Shown: piece after piece, positions 18,394 to 27,483 of the stretch
How positions within the stretch are numbered: position 1 is the first letter of the stretch
Layout of the letters: every line of letters starts with the position of its first letter
Source: Chloroflexota bacterium
GTDB taxonomy: Bacteria; Chloroflexota; Anaerolineae; Anaerolineales; Anaerolineaceae
NCBI GenBank assembly: GCA_016887485.1
Contig: CP069394.1
Span: 992,001-1,056,000 of the forward strand
DNA: 64,000 nucleotides
Direction: 5' to 3'
Notes under the pieces: generated by a model
The model's input: only the letters and a program-made list of their open reading frames with translations
Databases searched by the model: none
Told to the model about the DNA's origin: nothing
Position numbers and translations under genes: made by a program

Positions 18394-19356
18394 ATGCGTA
18401 TCGGCGTCCTCACAGCACTTTTTCAAGACCTGACCTTCACAGAGGTCCTCGACAAAGTCAACCCAATGGGGATCACGGCGGTTGAACTCGGTACCGGCGG
18501 CTATGCCCCCAGCCCGCATATCAACCTTGACCGGATGCTGGAGGATGAAAGTGAACGGGCTTATTACCAACAGGAGCTGGCGGACCGGGACATGATCATC
18601 AGCGCACTGAGCTGCCATGGCAACCCGCTCCATCCCGACCCTCAAGTGGCAAAGAACGCAGATGAGGTGTTCCGCAAGACTGTTCGGGTGGCGGAGATGA
18701 TGGACATCCCGGTGGTCAACACCTTTTCAGGACTACCAGCAGGCCGCAAAGGTGACAGCGCTCCCAACTGGGTCACCTGCCCCTGGCCGCCACATTTCCT
18801 TGAAATCCTCAAATATCAATGGGACGAGGTCGCGATCCCCTATTGGCGAGACGCAGAAACATTTGCCCGTAACCACGGTGTTAAAATTGGTATCGAGATT
18901 CACCCCGGCATGCTGATCTACAACGTCGAATCCATGCTGCGGATGCGGGCCGAGACCGGTCCTGCGATGGGTGCAAATTTTGACCCCAGCCATCTCTTCT
19001 GGAATGGTGTTGATCCGATTGCCGCAATCCGCAAACTAGGTGATGCCATCCACCACGTCCACGGCAAGGACTGCTACGTGGACAACTATAACATCGCAGT
19101 CAATGGCTGCAACGATAACAAACCCTATGACCAGATCGCGGATAGGTCATGGACCTTCCGCACCATCGGTTACGGCCATGACCTAAAATTCTGGAAAGAT
19201 TTCGTAAGCACATTACAGCTCTTCGGGTACAATTACGTGGTTTCAATTGAGCATGAAGATCCAATGATGTCTGTGGAAGAAGGCCTCTCCAAAGCCCTAA
19301 CGATCCTCAATGAAGCCATCATCAAAGAAAACCCAGGAGATATGTATTGGGCGTGA
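18394..19356 (+). CDS. Sugar phosphate isomerase/epimerase family TIM barrel
   Basis: A 320-aa protein of the xylose-isomerase-like TIM-barrel group (IolE/DTE type). Metal-site Glu and Asp/His residues are visible in IGIEIHPGMLIYN, NFDPSHLFW, AIHHVHGKD and VSIEHEDPMM. It would isomerise or epimerise a sugar or inositol derivative in the cytosol. AAAGGAG precedes the ATG. Its stop overlaps the start of the HAD gene, supporting one operon with the lactonase. The substrate is unknown. Confidence 0.88.
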   Translation: MRIGVLTALFQDLTFTEVLDKVNPMGITAVELGTGGYAPSPHINLDRMLEDESERAYYQQELADRDMIISALSCHGNPLHPDPQVAKNADEVFRKTVRVAEMMDIPVVNTFSGLPAGRKGDSAPNWVTCPWPPHFLEILKYQWDEVAIPYWRDAETFARNHGVKIGIEIHPGMLIYNVESMLRMRAETGPAMGANFDPSHLFWNGVDPIAAIRKLGDAIHHVHGKDCYVDNYNIAVNGCNDNKPYDQIADRSWTFRTIGYGHDLKFWKDFVSTLQLFGYNYVVSIEHEDPMMSVEEGLSKALTILNEAIIKENPGDMYWA

Positions 19357-20153
19357 CCTCGTCGAAACTTAAAGCCGTAATCAGCATGGATTTTGATGAC
19401 ACACTGATTGACAACAACAGTCAACTCCATCATCAAGATATAGAATATCTAAACAACATCCCGGAAGGCATTGTCCCGATTATTGCCACTGGCCGCAGCC
19501 TAAATTCGGTCAAGGAAATCCTCCATAACAACAATGTTTTAGTCGAAGAGCCTTTTCCCTTAGGCATTGTGACTTTAAATGGTGCTGTTGGGCAACTTCC
19601 GGGCGAAAAAACAATTATCACGCATTACTTGGATCCTGAGTTGCTGAAAGGATTCATCGAACTGACCAAATCGTTCACCGATGGTCTATTCTACTTTTTT
19701 CAACCTAACAAAATCCTTATCGTCAATTCGACATCAAATAGCCAAATTTACGAGAGAGCTGACAGGTGCTCAGCGGACGAAGTGCCATCTCAGATCAATA
19801 AAGTTATGGTGGTTTTCAATAATTCTGATTCCGTTGAGAAATTACGAGCACAAACTCGTGATTGGCCGGCTGAAATGACCACCTCGATCAGCCGAATATT
19901 AGAAGTCACCGGGCTTGGCATCAATAAGGTCAATACGGTCAGGAAATTACTGGAGAAAATGGGATTGGATCATTTACCCCTGTTTTCCGCCGGTGATGGA
20001 GAGAACGATCTGGTGATGAAATCTCTGGCAAAGCGGTTTTTTGTGCCGGATACTGCAAGAGAAGCGATAAGAAGCCATGCAGATACGGTGATAAACCGGT
20101 CCATGACCGGTATTATCGCCCCTATGGTAGATTACATATACAAATACGAGTGA
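19347..20153 (+). CDS. HAD-superfamily sugar phosphatase (Cof type)
   Basis: A 268-aa Cof/IIB-subfamily HAD hydrolase. Motif I is MDFDDTLIDNN (nucleophile Asp at residue 15, acid Asp two later), a cap domain is inserted, and motif IV is GDGENDLVM. The likely start is TTG 19347, seven bases after AGGAGA and inside the end of the isomerase gene (10-bp overlap); an ATG at 19386 would begin directly on motif I and is less likely. It should dephosphorylate a sugar phosphate, perhaps the product of the cluster. It faces pstB with only 13 bp between the stops and no clear terminator. Confidence 0.85.
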   Translation: MGVTSSKLKAVISMDFDDTLIDNNSQLHHQDIEYLNNIPEGIVPIIATGRSLNSVKEILHNNNVLVEEPFPLGIVTLNGAVGQLPGEKTIITHYLDPELLKGFIELTKSFTDGLFYFFQPNKILIVNSTSNSQIYERADRCSADEVPSQINKVMVVFNNSDSVEKLRAQTRDWPAEMTTSISRILEVTGLGINKVNTVRKLLEKMGLDHLPLFSAGDGENDLVMKSLAKRFFVPDTAREAIRSHADTVINRSMTGIIAPMVDYIYKYE

Positions 20154-20166
20154 TTTGGATCAATAA

Positions 20167-20946
20167 CTACCCGAAACGGCCGGAGATATAATCTTCGGTC
20201 AGTTTCTTTTCCGGGTAGGTGAACACTCTGGCTGTCTCCCCATACTCAACCAGGTATCCCGCTCTGTCCTCATCCATATTGAAAAAAGCAGTGTAATCTG
20301 AGGCACGGGCTGCCTGTTGCATGTTATGGGTGACGATAATGATCGTCAGGTCCTGTTTCAGCTCCTGGATCAGATCCTCAATCCTCAAAGTGGAAATCGG
20401 GTCTAGCGCCGAGGCGGGCTCATCCATCAACAAAACATCCGGATGCACGGCCAAAGCCCGAGCTATACAGAGCCTTTGCTGCTGACCGCCGGATAGGGCC
20501 AGTGCCGATTTATGCAATGTGTCTTTGACCTCATCCCACAACACGGCCTGTCGCAAACTCTTTTCAACAATTTCTTCCAACTGCTGGGTGGACTTCAAGC
20601 CATGTGCCCGCGGGCCATAGGCGATGTTATCAAAAATGGTTTTTGGAAACGGGTTCGGCCGCTGGAAGATCATCCCCACCGATTTGCGCAAGTCAACAAT
20701 GTCAATTGAACGGAGTTGCTGGCCTTCTTTTTGGATATCACCTTTGATGGTGACGTTAGGGATCAAATCATTCATCCGGTTGAAGATCCGCAAGAAAGTC
20801 GACTTCCCGCAGCCGGATGGCCCAATGATTGATGTGATCGCGTTCTCATGGATCGCCAGGGACACGTTCTTGATCGCCCTGAAATCATCATAAAAGACTT
20901 CCAGATTTTCTACGGTGAACTTATCTTTGATGTTGGTTTCAGTCAT
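20167..20946 (-). CDS. pstB: Phosphate ABC transporter ATP-binding protein PstB
   Basis: A 259-aa ABC ATPase with Walker [11 protein letters not shown]-loop region [18 protein letters not shown], signature [15 protein letters not shown] and Walker [14 protein letters not shown]. The FQRPNPFP stretch is characteristic of PstB. It powers high-affinity phosphate uptake through PstC and PstA, whose genes precede it with 3-bp and 1-bp gaps. No phoU follows within this window; the next gene is convergent. Confidence 0.96.
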   Translation of the reverse strand: MTETNIKDKFTVENLEVFYDDFRAIKNVSLAIHENAITSIIGPSGCGKSTFLRIFNRMNDLIPNVTIKGDIQKEGQQLRSIDIVDLRKSVGMIFQRPNPFPKTIFDNIAYGPRAHGLKSTQQLEEIVEKSLRQAVLWDEVKDTLHKSALALSGGQQQRLCIARALAVHPDVLLMDEPASALDPISTLRIEDLIQELKQDLTIIIVTHNMQQAARASDYTAFFNMDEDRAGYLVEYGETARVFTYPEKKLTEDYISGRFG

Positions 20947-20949
20947 GGA

Positions 20950-21870
20950 TCACTTTTTACCTGTCACCCTTGCTGTCAGGCGGCGGGAGACAATATTGAT
21001 GGCCAGATTTAGTACGATGATGGTGATGATCAAAATGGATGCTGTAGCCATGGCTTTATCAAAAGCACGGGTCTCTGAGGCCAGCATGTAGACATGCAGC
21101 GCCATCGAGCGGCCGGAATTCATAACCGACTTAGGCAGGTTGTAGCTCCCACCCAGGGTCACCCAAAAAACAGCCGTCTCAGCGATGATCCGGCCCACAC
21201 TGAGCACGATCCCGGTCACAATGCCGGGCAGCGCCGATGGCAGCACCACATTGAAGATGGTGTACCACTTGGTTGCGCCAAGTGAAAGGCTGCCTTCCCG
21301 ATAGGAGCGGGGAACCGTCAAAAGCGCTTCTTCGCTCGTTCGGATGATGGTCGGTAACACCAGGGCCGCACCCGAAAGTGAGGCCGAGAGCAGTGAGAAG
21401 CCCAATTTCATATAACTGACAAACATGGCAAAACCAAACAAGCCGAAAATGATTGAAGGCACACCAGCCAGGATTTCGACACCGGTTCGGGCGGCTTTGA
21501 CTAAAAAGGCGATGATCTTACTTTCACGGGAGGCATCCCCGGCATATTCCACCAGGTAAACCGCCGCACCAACGCCCAAAGGGGTTGCTATGGCAATCGT
21601 CAGCACCACCAGATAGAGCGTGGTCACGATTGTGGTGGACATGCCACCCTCACCGGATACGCCGCCAGCCGGTCGTGTGGTCAAAAATTCCAGATTGATG
21701 ATCGGCAGCCCTTGCATGAGAACGTAACCGATGATCCAGAAAACAGCCGCCACAGCTAATAATCCGCAAAGCCATACGACAACATAGCCTATCTTTTGGT
21801 AGACATTCTGCCGTTTTAGATTCCGTTTGTTTTTTGATATGCTGACAATCGATTCAACATCGGTGGTCAT
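20950..21870 (-). CDS. pstA: Phosphate ABC transporter permease PstA
   Basis: A 306-aa inner-membrane permease with six predicted helices; the inner loop SYREGSLSLGATKWYTIFNVVLPSA corresponds to the PstA coupling loop, and an early GGVSGEGGM stretch is typical of PstA. It pairs with PstC. Spacing to both neighbours is 1-3 bp, so the four genes form one operon. Confidence 0.95.
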   Translation of the reverse strand: MTTDVESIVSISKNKRNLKRQNVYQKIGYVVVWLCGLLAVAAVFWIIGYVLMQGLPIINLEFLTTRPAGGVSGEGGMSTTIVTTLYLVVLTIAIATPLGVGAAVYLVEYAGDASRESKIIAFLVKAARTGVEILAGVPSIIFGLFGFAMFVSYMKLGFSLLSASLSGAALVLPTIIRTSEEALLTVPRSYREGSLSLGATKWYTIFNVVLPSALPGIVTGIVLSVGRIIAETAVFWVTLGGSYNLPKSVMNSGRSMALHVYMLASETRAFDKAMATASILIITIIVLNLAINIVSRRLTARVTGKK

Positions 21871-21871
21871 A

Positions 21872-23263
21872 TCAGGACTCCTGTCTGGAACGCAGCATGA
21901 AACGAGCCGTGCTGTTGACCAGCATAATCATGATGAAGAGAAGCACGCCTGTGAAGAACAGCGCAGAGCGGTGAGCCCCGGCAGCGTAGTTGATCTCCAC
22001 GGCGATATTTCCGGTCAGGGTCCGGGCTGTATTGAGGAAGAGGGTCAGGGGATTATCATTCAGCGGGGACGGCATGGCAATTGAGTTGCCAATCACCATG
22101 ATCATCGCCATCGTCTCACCCAGGGCACGGCCAATACCGAGAATGACTGCAGCGATAATCCCTGAACGCGCCGCGGGCAGGATGACTTTCACAATAGTCT
22201 GCCAGTGAGTGCCGCCCAGGGCTAACGAGCCTTCTTTGTATTCACGGGGGACGGCTCGGATTGCGTCCTCTGCGATATTTGTCACAGTTGGAATAATCAT
22301 CACAGCCAGGATGATGGAAGCGTTCAAAAGGCCAAACCCGGTATTGCGAGTCACGTCAATATTACGGATCAATGGGGCCAGAACGACCATCCCAAACAAG
22401 CCATAGACCACCGATGGGATCCCAGCCAGCAATTCTATGGCTGGGCGGACGGTCTCCCGAACCACCTTGGGAGCCACCTCGGCCAACAGAACCGCCGTAC
22501 CGATGGATAAGGGCACACCGATCACGACCGAGCCAAGAGTACTCAAAATCGAGCCCAGGATCATTGGCAGGAGGCCAAATTGAGCGGTGTCATTACCAAT
22601 AATCGAGCCTGGCCGCCAAATCGTGCCGGTAAGCATCGTTCCGATGCCGATCTCCTCAATCGAACCCCAGGCTTCCGTCATGGTGAAAATGAATATCAAG
22701 GCCACAATGATGATGCAGCTCAGTGCCGTTCCCAACAGGATGTACCGGACTGCCTGGTCCACGAAATCCCGTTGTTTGGGACTTTCATCGAAGTACTGCC
22801 CCATTTTCATCAGCCCATAGATCAAACCTGCAGGAACAATGGCGTATAAAAGGAACCAAAACAGTCCTTTTCCAATGACTTTCAGAATGGATGGGATGGG
22901 AACTACTGCTTCACCTGCAAACACGCTGGATGAAATGGCAAAGACAATAATGACAAAGTAATAAATGATAAAGATGATCAAACCGGTCAGAACAAAAGTC
23001 CTGGCCCAGTTCTTATACCGCCAAATTCCCCAAGCCACCAGCCCCACCAATATGCCGGCAATGATAGCACCAACGGAATAATGGATATGGGTTAGCTCCA
23101 GCAGGCTGTCCTCATCTATTGTGATAAAGCCTGGATTGATGAATAAATATACAGCAAAGGCTATCGCTGCAAGAGCGGCAGCGCCAAGGATGATTGCTAA
23201 GGTTTTAGTTATGAAACGGACAAAGAACGGTTTTCGAATGATCTTGAATGACTGATTCGCCAT
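21872..23263 (-). CDS. pstC: Phosphate ABC transporter permease PstC with extra N-terminal membrane domain
   Basis: A 463-aa permease. The last 300 residues match ordinary PstC: six helices, coupling loop EYKEGSLALGGTHWQTIVKVILPAA. The first 165 or so residues are an addition with about four extra hydrophobic helices, making the protein roughly 150 aa longer than the common type. The frame is continuous and nothing suggests a separate gene. Function of the added domain is unknown; it might regulate transport or contact a sensor. Confidence 0.93.
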   Translation of the reverse strand: MANQSFKIIRKPFFVRFITKTLAIILGAAALAAIAFAVYLFINPGFITIDEDSLLELTHIHYSVGAIIAGILVGLVAWGIWRYKNWARTFVLTGLIIFIIYYFVIIVFAISSSVFAGEAVVPIPSILKVIGKGLFWFLLYAIVPAGLIYGLMKMGQYFDESPKQRDFVDQAVRYILLGTALSCIIIVALIFIFTMTEAWGSIEEIGIGTMLTGTIWRPGSIIGNDTAQFGLLPMILGSILSTLGSVVIGVPLSIGTAVLLAEVAPKVVRETVRPAIELLAGIPSVVYGLFGMVVLAPLIRNIDVTRNTGFGLLNASIILAVMIIPTVTNIAEDAIRAVPREYKEGSLALGGTHWQTIVKVILPAARSGIIAAVILGIGRALGETMAMIMVIGNSIAMPSPLNDNPLTLFLNTARTLTGNIAVEINYAAGAHRSALFFTGVLLFIMIMLVNSTARFMLRSRQES

Positions 23264-23332
23264 CTTTATTTCCTAATAAGTGTAGAAGCTCCCCAATTAT
23301 AATGGCACTTCCACTAAATCATTTTTAAGTTC

Positions 23333-23360
23333 TCCGGAGAGGTCTCACGACCTCTCCGGA
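23333..23360 (-). other. Intercistronic 12-bp stem-loop between pstS and pstC
   Basis: Perfect inverted repeat TCCGGAGAGGTC / GACCTCTCCGGA with the 4-nt loop TCAC, 18 bp past the pstS stop. No T-run on the minus strand. Size, loop and position are the same as for the stem-loop after the sugar-binding protein gene, so it probably also raises the level of binding-protein mRNA relative to the permeases. Confidence 0.75.
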
Positions 23361-23378
23361 ATTTTAATTCTAAAGTTC

Positions 23379-24257
23379 TTATTTGACTGTGATGTATTCT
23401 TTGGCCACAATTTCCTGACCGGCATCGCTAAGGATGTAGTCCAGGAAAGCTTGAGCTAACTCACCGGGTTCGCCATTGGTGAGCATGTTCAACGGGCGGA
23501 AAATGATGTAAGTATTATTCTTGACGTTCGCAACAGTTGGAGCCACACCATCAATCGCTACAACATTCACACTTTCATCGAGGAAACCGAAGGACAGGTA
23601 ACCAATAGTGTCCGGGGTTGTCGAAACGGTGGTGCGAATCTGACCGTTGGACTGTTGGAGGATCGCATTCTCAGTGATCACAGCTTCGCTGTCATTAGCT
23701 TCCATGACCAGCTCTTCAAAAGCTGCCCGAGTCCCGGAGCCTTCTTCACGAGAAACAACAACGATCTCCGCATCTGGGCCGCCAACTTCAGAATAGTTAG
23801 TGATTTCGCCCGCGAAGATCGCTTGAACCTGCTCGACCGAGAGTGAAGAAATTTTCAAATCTGGGTTAGTGATAATAGCAATACCATCATAAGCAATGGT
23901 GATGACCTGGAGATCTGCGAAGGTTTCGAATTCCGAGTCTTTGACATTGCGGGAAGCCATGCCAATTTCAACGGTGTTTTCACCAGCGGAGGTCACACCA
24001 ACGCTGGAGCCACCACCCTGCACCTCTATGGTGACATCCGGGTTATCAGCCAAGAAGGCTTCAGCCAGAACTTCAGCCAGAGGCTGAACAGTGGTGGAGC
24101 CGGCGAGCTGCAACTGACCTGAAAGACTGCCGGATACGACTGCTGCCTCAGTGGCAGTAGGTTGTTCTGTCTCCACACTGAGGTCTGGGACACAGGCAGA
24201 GAGCACCATAGATCCAACCATAAATAGAACGGTTAGAATGAACAAATTACGACGCAT
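23379..24257 (-). CDS. pstS: Phosphate-binding lipoprotein PstS
   Basis: A 292-aa binding protein starting at the ATG ending at 24257, which has the ribosome site AGGAG; a longer frame to 24335 lacks one. The signal peptide ends in LSAC (lipobox). Phosphate-binding stretches are present: LAGSTTVQPLAEVLA, QGGGSSVGVTSAGEN, GMASRNVKDSE and SREEGSGTRAAFEELV. It captures phosphate outside the membrane and delivers it to PstCA. It is the promoter-proximal gene of the operon; a Pho-box-like repeat lies about 85 bp upstream. Confidence 0.95.
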   Translation of the reverse strand: MRRNLFILTVLFMVGSMVLSACVPDLSVETEQPTATEAAVVSGSLSGQLQLAGSTTVQPLAEVLAEAFLADNPDVTIEVQGGGSSVGVTSAGENTVEIGMASRNVKDSEFETFADLQVITIAYDGIAIITNPDLKISSLSVEQVQAIFAGEITNYSEVGGPDAEIVVVSREEGSGTRAAFEELVMEANDSEAVITENAILQQSNGQIRTTVSTTPDTIGYLSFGFLDESVNVVAIDGVAPTVANVKNNTYIIFRPLNMLTNGEPGELAQAFLDYILSDAGQEIVAKEYITVK

Positions 24258-24341
24258 TTTTTCTCCTCTATGAGAATGAATTAAGAAATTATCCGACAAT
24301 ACCAATCTTATCAGAATGGATTTAACAGTGCTCAAACCAGC

Positions 24342-24369
24342 AATTAACGCTTTGTGAATTGTATGTTAA
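24342..24369 (-). promoter_or_regulatory. Pho-box-like direct repeats upstream of pstS
   Basis: Read on the minus strand: TTAACA, TTCACA and TTAATT, each separated by exactly 5 bp (11-bp period). This matches the layout of PhoP boxes in Gram-positive bacteria (TTAACA-like repeats spaced 4-6 bp). It suggests induction of pst under phosphate starvation by a PhoPR-like two-component system encoded elsewhere. Confidence 0.55.
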
Positions 24370-24416
24370 TTCCACCTGGAAGGGAATTAGAAAATGTCAA
24401 ATCCACCTGAATCCTC

Positions 24417-24446
24417 TTGAATTATTCATACTAATTGGAGTATAAT
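24417..24446 (+). promoter_or_regulatory. Promoter of the dihydrolipoamide dehydrogenase-like gene
   Basis: TTGAAT (24417-24422) and TATAAT (24441-24446) with 18-bp spacing, about 46 bp before the ATG at 24493. Confidence 0.65.
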
Positions 24447-24492
24447 TGTCTTATATTGTGAAGAAAAACACAAATAATTAAAGGATAAATAA

Positions 24493-25905
24493 ATGAAAAA
24501 ATATGATGCTGTAATCGTTGGCGCAGGCCCCGCAGGACAAACCTGTGCTGTCAGAATTGCGGAATTAGGTGGAAAAGTCGCAGTCGTTGAACGGGATTTC
24601 ATCGGTGGAATCTGCACCAACTGGGGATGTACGCCCAGTAAAGCCATGATTGAATCAGCGAAGGTCGCCCGTGAAGTGGAAACCAGCGCGAAATATGGCG
24701 TGAATATCGATAATTATGAAATCGACTTTCCCCGGGTGGCGGAACGGCGCAATAATGTCATCCTGAACACCCGTGAATCCATTACCGAACTCCTGAAGCA
24801 CCACAAAGCGGATATTTATCAGGGCGAGGCGGAAGTCCTCTCACCCAACAAGGTCAAAGTCCGCTTTGGCAAGTTGAATAACGACACCTTTGAGATGAAT
24901 TTCTCCGGTGCCGAAGAAACCCTGGCAACCGATAACGTTGTCCTGGCAACCGGCTCCAAACCCCTTATCCCTGGCTTCATAGATGAAAGCGATCCCACTA
25001 TTGTCAGCAGTCATGCGCTGATCACCATTTCAGAGCTGCCTGAGACTTTGACGATCGTGGGCGGCGGTGTGATCGGGATGGAATTCGCAACCATATTCTC
25101 CAACCTTGGCAGCCGGGTCACCGTGGTGGAACTTCTCCCCCGCGTGCTGGCTATGATGGATGAGGACATTTCCTCTGAGATCACCCGAATCATGGAAGGT
25201 AACGGCGTCCGCATCCTGACCAATCACAAGGTAACCGGTTTGGCGGATGGCGTTTTGAAAGCTACCAATCAGGATACCGGTGAAGCAGTTGAAATCCGTT
25301 CCGAGATGAACCTGATCTCCATCGGCCGGACAGCCGTGCTGCAGGAATCCCTCTACGATCACCTGGGTCTGGCCTATAGCCGTAAAGGTGTTGAGGTGGA
25401 TGACACCCTCGCCACCTCCGTCCCCGGCGTTTGGGCCGTTGGCGATGCCACCGGCAAGTCCATTCTGGCGCACTGCGGCATCCAGCAAGGGATCATCTGC
25501 GCCGAGAACCTCATGCGCAAGAGCGGCAGCCCTCGGCTGATGGATTACAGCGTAGTGCCCGCCATCGTCTACAGCCTGCCTGAAATCTTCATGATCGGTA
25601 CAGTCCCCAGTGATCTGAGCGATGTTCAGGTCGTCAAGGTGCCATTCAGCGCTAACCTGCGGGCCAACATCGAAGAACATACCGACGGCTTCATCAAGCT
25701 TTGGATGCGGGATAACCGGCTCATTGCCGCCCAGGCTATCGGCTTCATGGTCTCGGAGATCGGTCAGGAACTGGCGAACATGATTGCGCTTGGCACGGAC
25801 GTGACCGAGGTCAGCAAGATCATCCACGCCCACCCCACCTATGCTGAGATCATCCGCTCCGCTTTGGATTATAGTGAGAACAAAGCTGTCGATTTCTTCC
25901 TCTAA
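24493..25905 (+). CDS. Dihydrolipoamide dehydrogenase-like flavoprotein
   Basis: A 470-aa class I pyridine nucleotide-disulfide oxidoreductase. It has the FAD-binding VGAGPAGQTCAV, the redox disulfide in GGICTNWGCTPSKAM (two Cys five apart), the NAD-binding VGGGVIGMEFATIFSNLG, the second FAD motif GVWAVGDATG, and the C-terminal active-site HAHPTYAE of the dimer interface. All catalytic residues of Lpd are kept. No lipoyl-enzyme partner genes are adjacent, so it may serve the glycine cleavage system or a 2-oxoacid complex encoded elsewhere. A mercuric-reductase-like role is unlikely because the C-terminal Cys pair is absent. Confidence 0.88.
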   Translation: MKKYDAVIVGAGPAGQTCAVRIAELGGKVAVVERDFIGGICTNWGCTPSKAMIESAKVAREVETSAKYGVNIDNYEIDFPRVAERRNNVILNTRESITELLKHHKADIYQGEAEVLSPNKVKVRFGKLNNDTFEMNFSGAEETLATDNVVLATGSKPLIPGFIDESDPTIVSSHALITISELPETLTIVGGGVIGMEFATIFSNLGSRVTVVELLPRVLAMMDEDISSEITRIMEGNGVRILTNHKVTGLADGVLKATNQDTGEAVEIRSEMNLISIGRTAVLQESLYDHLGLAYSRKGVEVDDTLATSVPGVWAVGDATGKSILAHCGIQQGIICAENLMRKSGSPRLMDYSVVPAIVYSLPEIFMIGTVPSDLSDVQVVKVPFSANLRANIEEHTDGFIKLWMRDNRLIAAQAIGFMVSEIGQELANMIALGTDVTEVSKIIHAHPTYAEIIRSALDYSENKAVDFFL

Positions 25906-25922
25906 CCATTTCAGAAATTCAA

Positions 25923-25951
25923 AAAACGAGGATCCTTGAGATCCTCGTTTT
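25923..25951 (+). terminator. Rho-independent terminator
   Basis: Stem AAAACGAGGATC / GATCCTCGTTTT with loop CTTGA, 17 bp past the flavoprotein stop and ending in T residues. Its A-rich left flank also allows function for the convergent gnd gene. Confidence 0.85.
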
Positions 25952-25976
25952 CTATATAAGATTTGATTGCTTCCTA

Positions 25977-27389
25977 CTACTCCTGCCACTCCGTATGAAA
26001 CACGCCTTCCCGATCCACCCTGCGGTAAGTATGTGCCCCAAAGTAATCACGCTGGGCCTGGGTCAGGTTGGCCGGCAGCCTTGCGGAGCGGAAAGCATCA
26101 AAATAGGCCAGCGCTGCGCTCATCGCGTAGACCGGGATGCCCAGGCTGACAGCGGTCGAAATTACATGCCGCATCGCGCCCTGGCGCACCACCACCAGCT
26201 CACGGAAATGGTCATCCAGCAGTAAATTGGTCAGGTTCGGGTCACGCTCAAAGGCGCTCATGATATCATCCAGCATATCCGCCCGGATGATGCAGCCCGC
26301 CCGCCAGATCGCAGCAATGGTCTTTAAATTCAGCCCATAACGGTAATCCTCAGAGGCCAGCTGTAACAATCGGAAGCCCTGAGCATATGAAAGAATCTTG
26401 CTGGCATACAACGCTTCCTTGACCGCATTCACCAGTTGGTCACGGTCACCTTTGAAGGTTGGTTCCGGGCCGGTGATCCATTCGCTGGCTTCCACCCGTT
26501 CTTCCTTCATCCCGGAGATGATCCGGCTGGTCACCGCCGCGTTGATCGTATGGATCGGCACCCCAAGGTCCAGTGCGTTCTGACTGGTCCAGCGGCCGGT
26601 ACCTTTCTGCTGAGCTTCATCCAGGATCACATCCACCAGCGGCAGCCCGGTTTCCGAGTCGATCCGCTTGAGGATTTCGCTGGTGATCTCAATCAGATAA
26701 GATGACAGCGCGCCCTGATTCCATTCAGTGAACAGGTCACCAATCTCCAGTGCGCTCAGGCTGGCACCTCGCCGCAGCAGGTCATAGGCTTCAGCGATCA
26801 ATTGCATGTCGCCATATTCAATCCCGTTATGCACCATCTTGACGTAATGCCCCGCGCCTTTAGGCCCAAGATAGGCTACGCAGGGAGCGCCGTCGGGTGC
26901 TTTGGCTGCTGCCGCCTCAAAAATCGGTTGAACAACTTCCCAGGCTGCCAGATCGCCACCGGGCATGATGCTGGGGCCATTAAGCGCCCCTTCTTCACCA
27001 CCAGAAACACCGGTGCCGAGGAATAGCAGTCCCTCAGCGTTCAGTTCGCGGGTCCTGCGGGCGGTATCTTCAAAGTAGGAGTTGCCGCCATCAATCAAAA
27101 TGTCGCCGGGCTCAAGATAAGGCTTAAGATCCGAAATCACGGCATCCACTGCCGGGCCTGCCTTGACCATCAGCATGATCCGGCGCGGGTTTTCGAGCTT
27201 CTCCATCAATTCTGCGTAAGTGTAGGTGCCAATAATCCCAGAGTCCTTTGCCGGGCCTTCCAGAAATTCTATGGTCTTAGTTTCCGTGCGATTGAACACA
27301 GCCACCGGGAACCCCCGGCGCTGAATATTCAAAGCCAGGTTACTGCCCATCACACCCATGCCGACAACGCCAAATTTAGCTTTTTCCAT
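25977..27389 (-). CDS. gnd: 6-phosphogluconate dehydrogenase, decarboxylating
   Basis: A 470-aa enzyme when started at the ATG ending at 27389, which has GGAG nine bases upstream; a longer frame from 27404 has none. It shows the Rossmann motif GVVGMGVMGSNLALN, the loop GTGVSGGEEGALNGPSIMPGG, the active-site helix KMVHNGIEYGDMQLIAEAYDLL and QKGTGRWTSQNALDLGVPIHT. It makes ribulose 5-phosphate, CO2 and NAD(P)H in the oxidative pentose phosphate pathway. Length and motifs fit the dimeric long form. A TACAAT at 27423-27428 and the 10-bp palindrome GGGGTACCCC at 27437-27446 lie upstream. Confidence 0.96.
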   Translation of the reverse strand: MEKAKFGVVGMGVMGSNLALNIQRRGFPVAVFNRTETKTIEFLEGPAKDSGIIGTYTYAELMEKLENPRRIMLMVKAGPAVDAVISDLKPYLEPGDILIDGGNSYFEDTARRTRELNAEGLLFLGTGVSGGEEGALNGPSIMPGGDLAAWEVVQPIFEAAAAKAPDGAPCVAYLGPKGAGHYVKMVHNGIEYGDMQLIAEAYDLLRRGASLSALEIGDLFTEWNQGALSSYLIEITSEILKRIDSETGLPLVDVILDEAQQKGTGRWTSQNALDLGVPIHTINAAVTSRIISGMKEERVEASEWITGPEPTFKGDRDQLVNAVKEALYASKILSYAQGFRLLQLASEDYRYGLNLKTIAAIWRAGCIIRADMLDDIMSAFERDPNLTNLLLDDHFRELVVVRQGAMRHVISTAVSLGIPVYAMSAALAYFDAFRSARLPANLTQAQRDYFGAHTYRRVDREGVFHTEWQE

Positions 27390-27483
27390 TTTTTCGAACT
27401 CCATTATGGACTTTTTGTTTTTTATTGTACTCTATAGGGGTACCCCCTGGCATCTCTCACAAACAAAACTTCTTCATCCCCGG

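Noticed and set aside
24026-24217. Alternative longer start and overlapping frames at pstS
   Set aside because: The extra 26 residues before the ATG at 24257 have no ribosome site and would hide the lipoprotein signal peptide; the overlapping frames are shadows.
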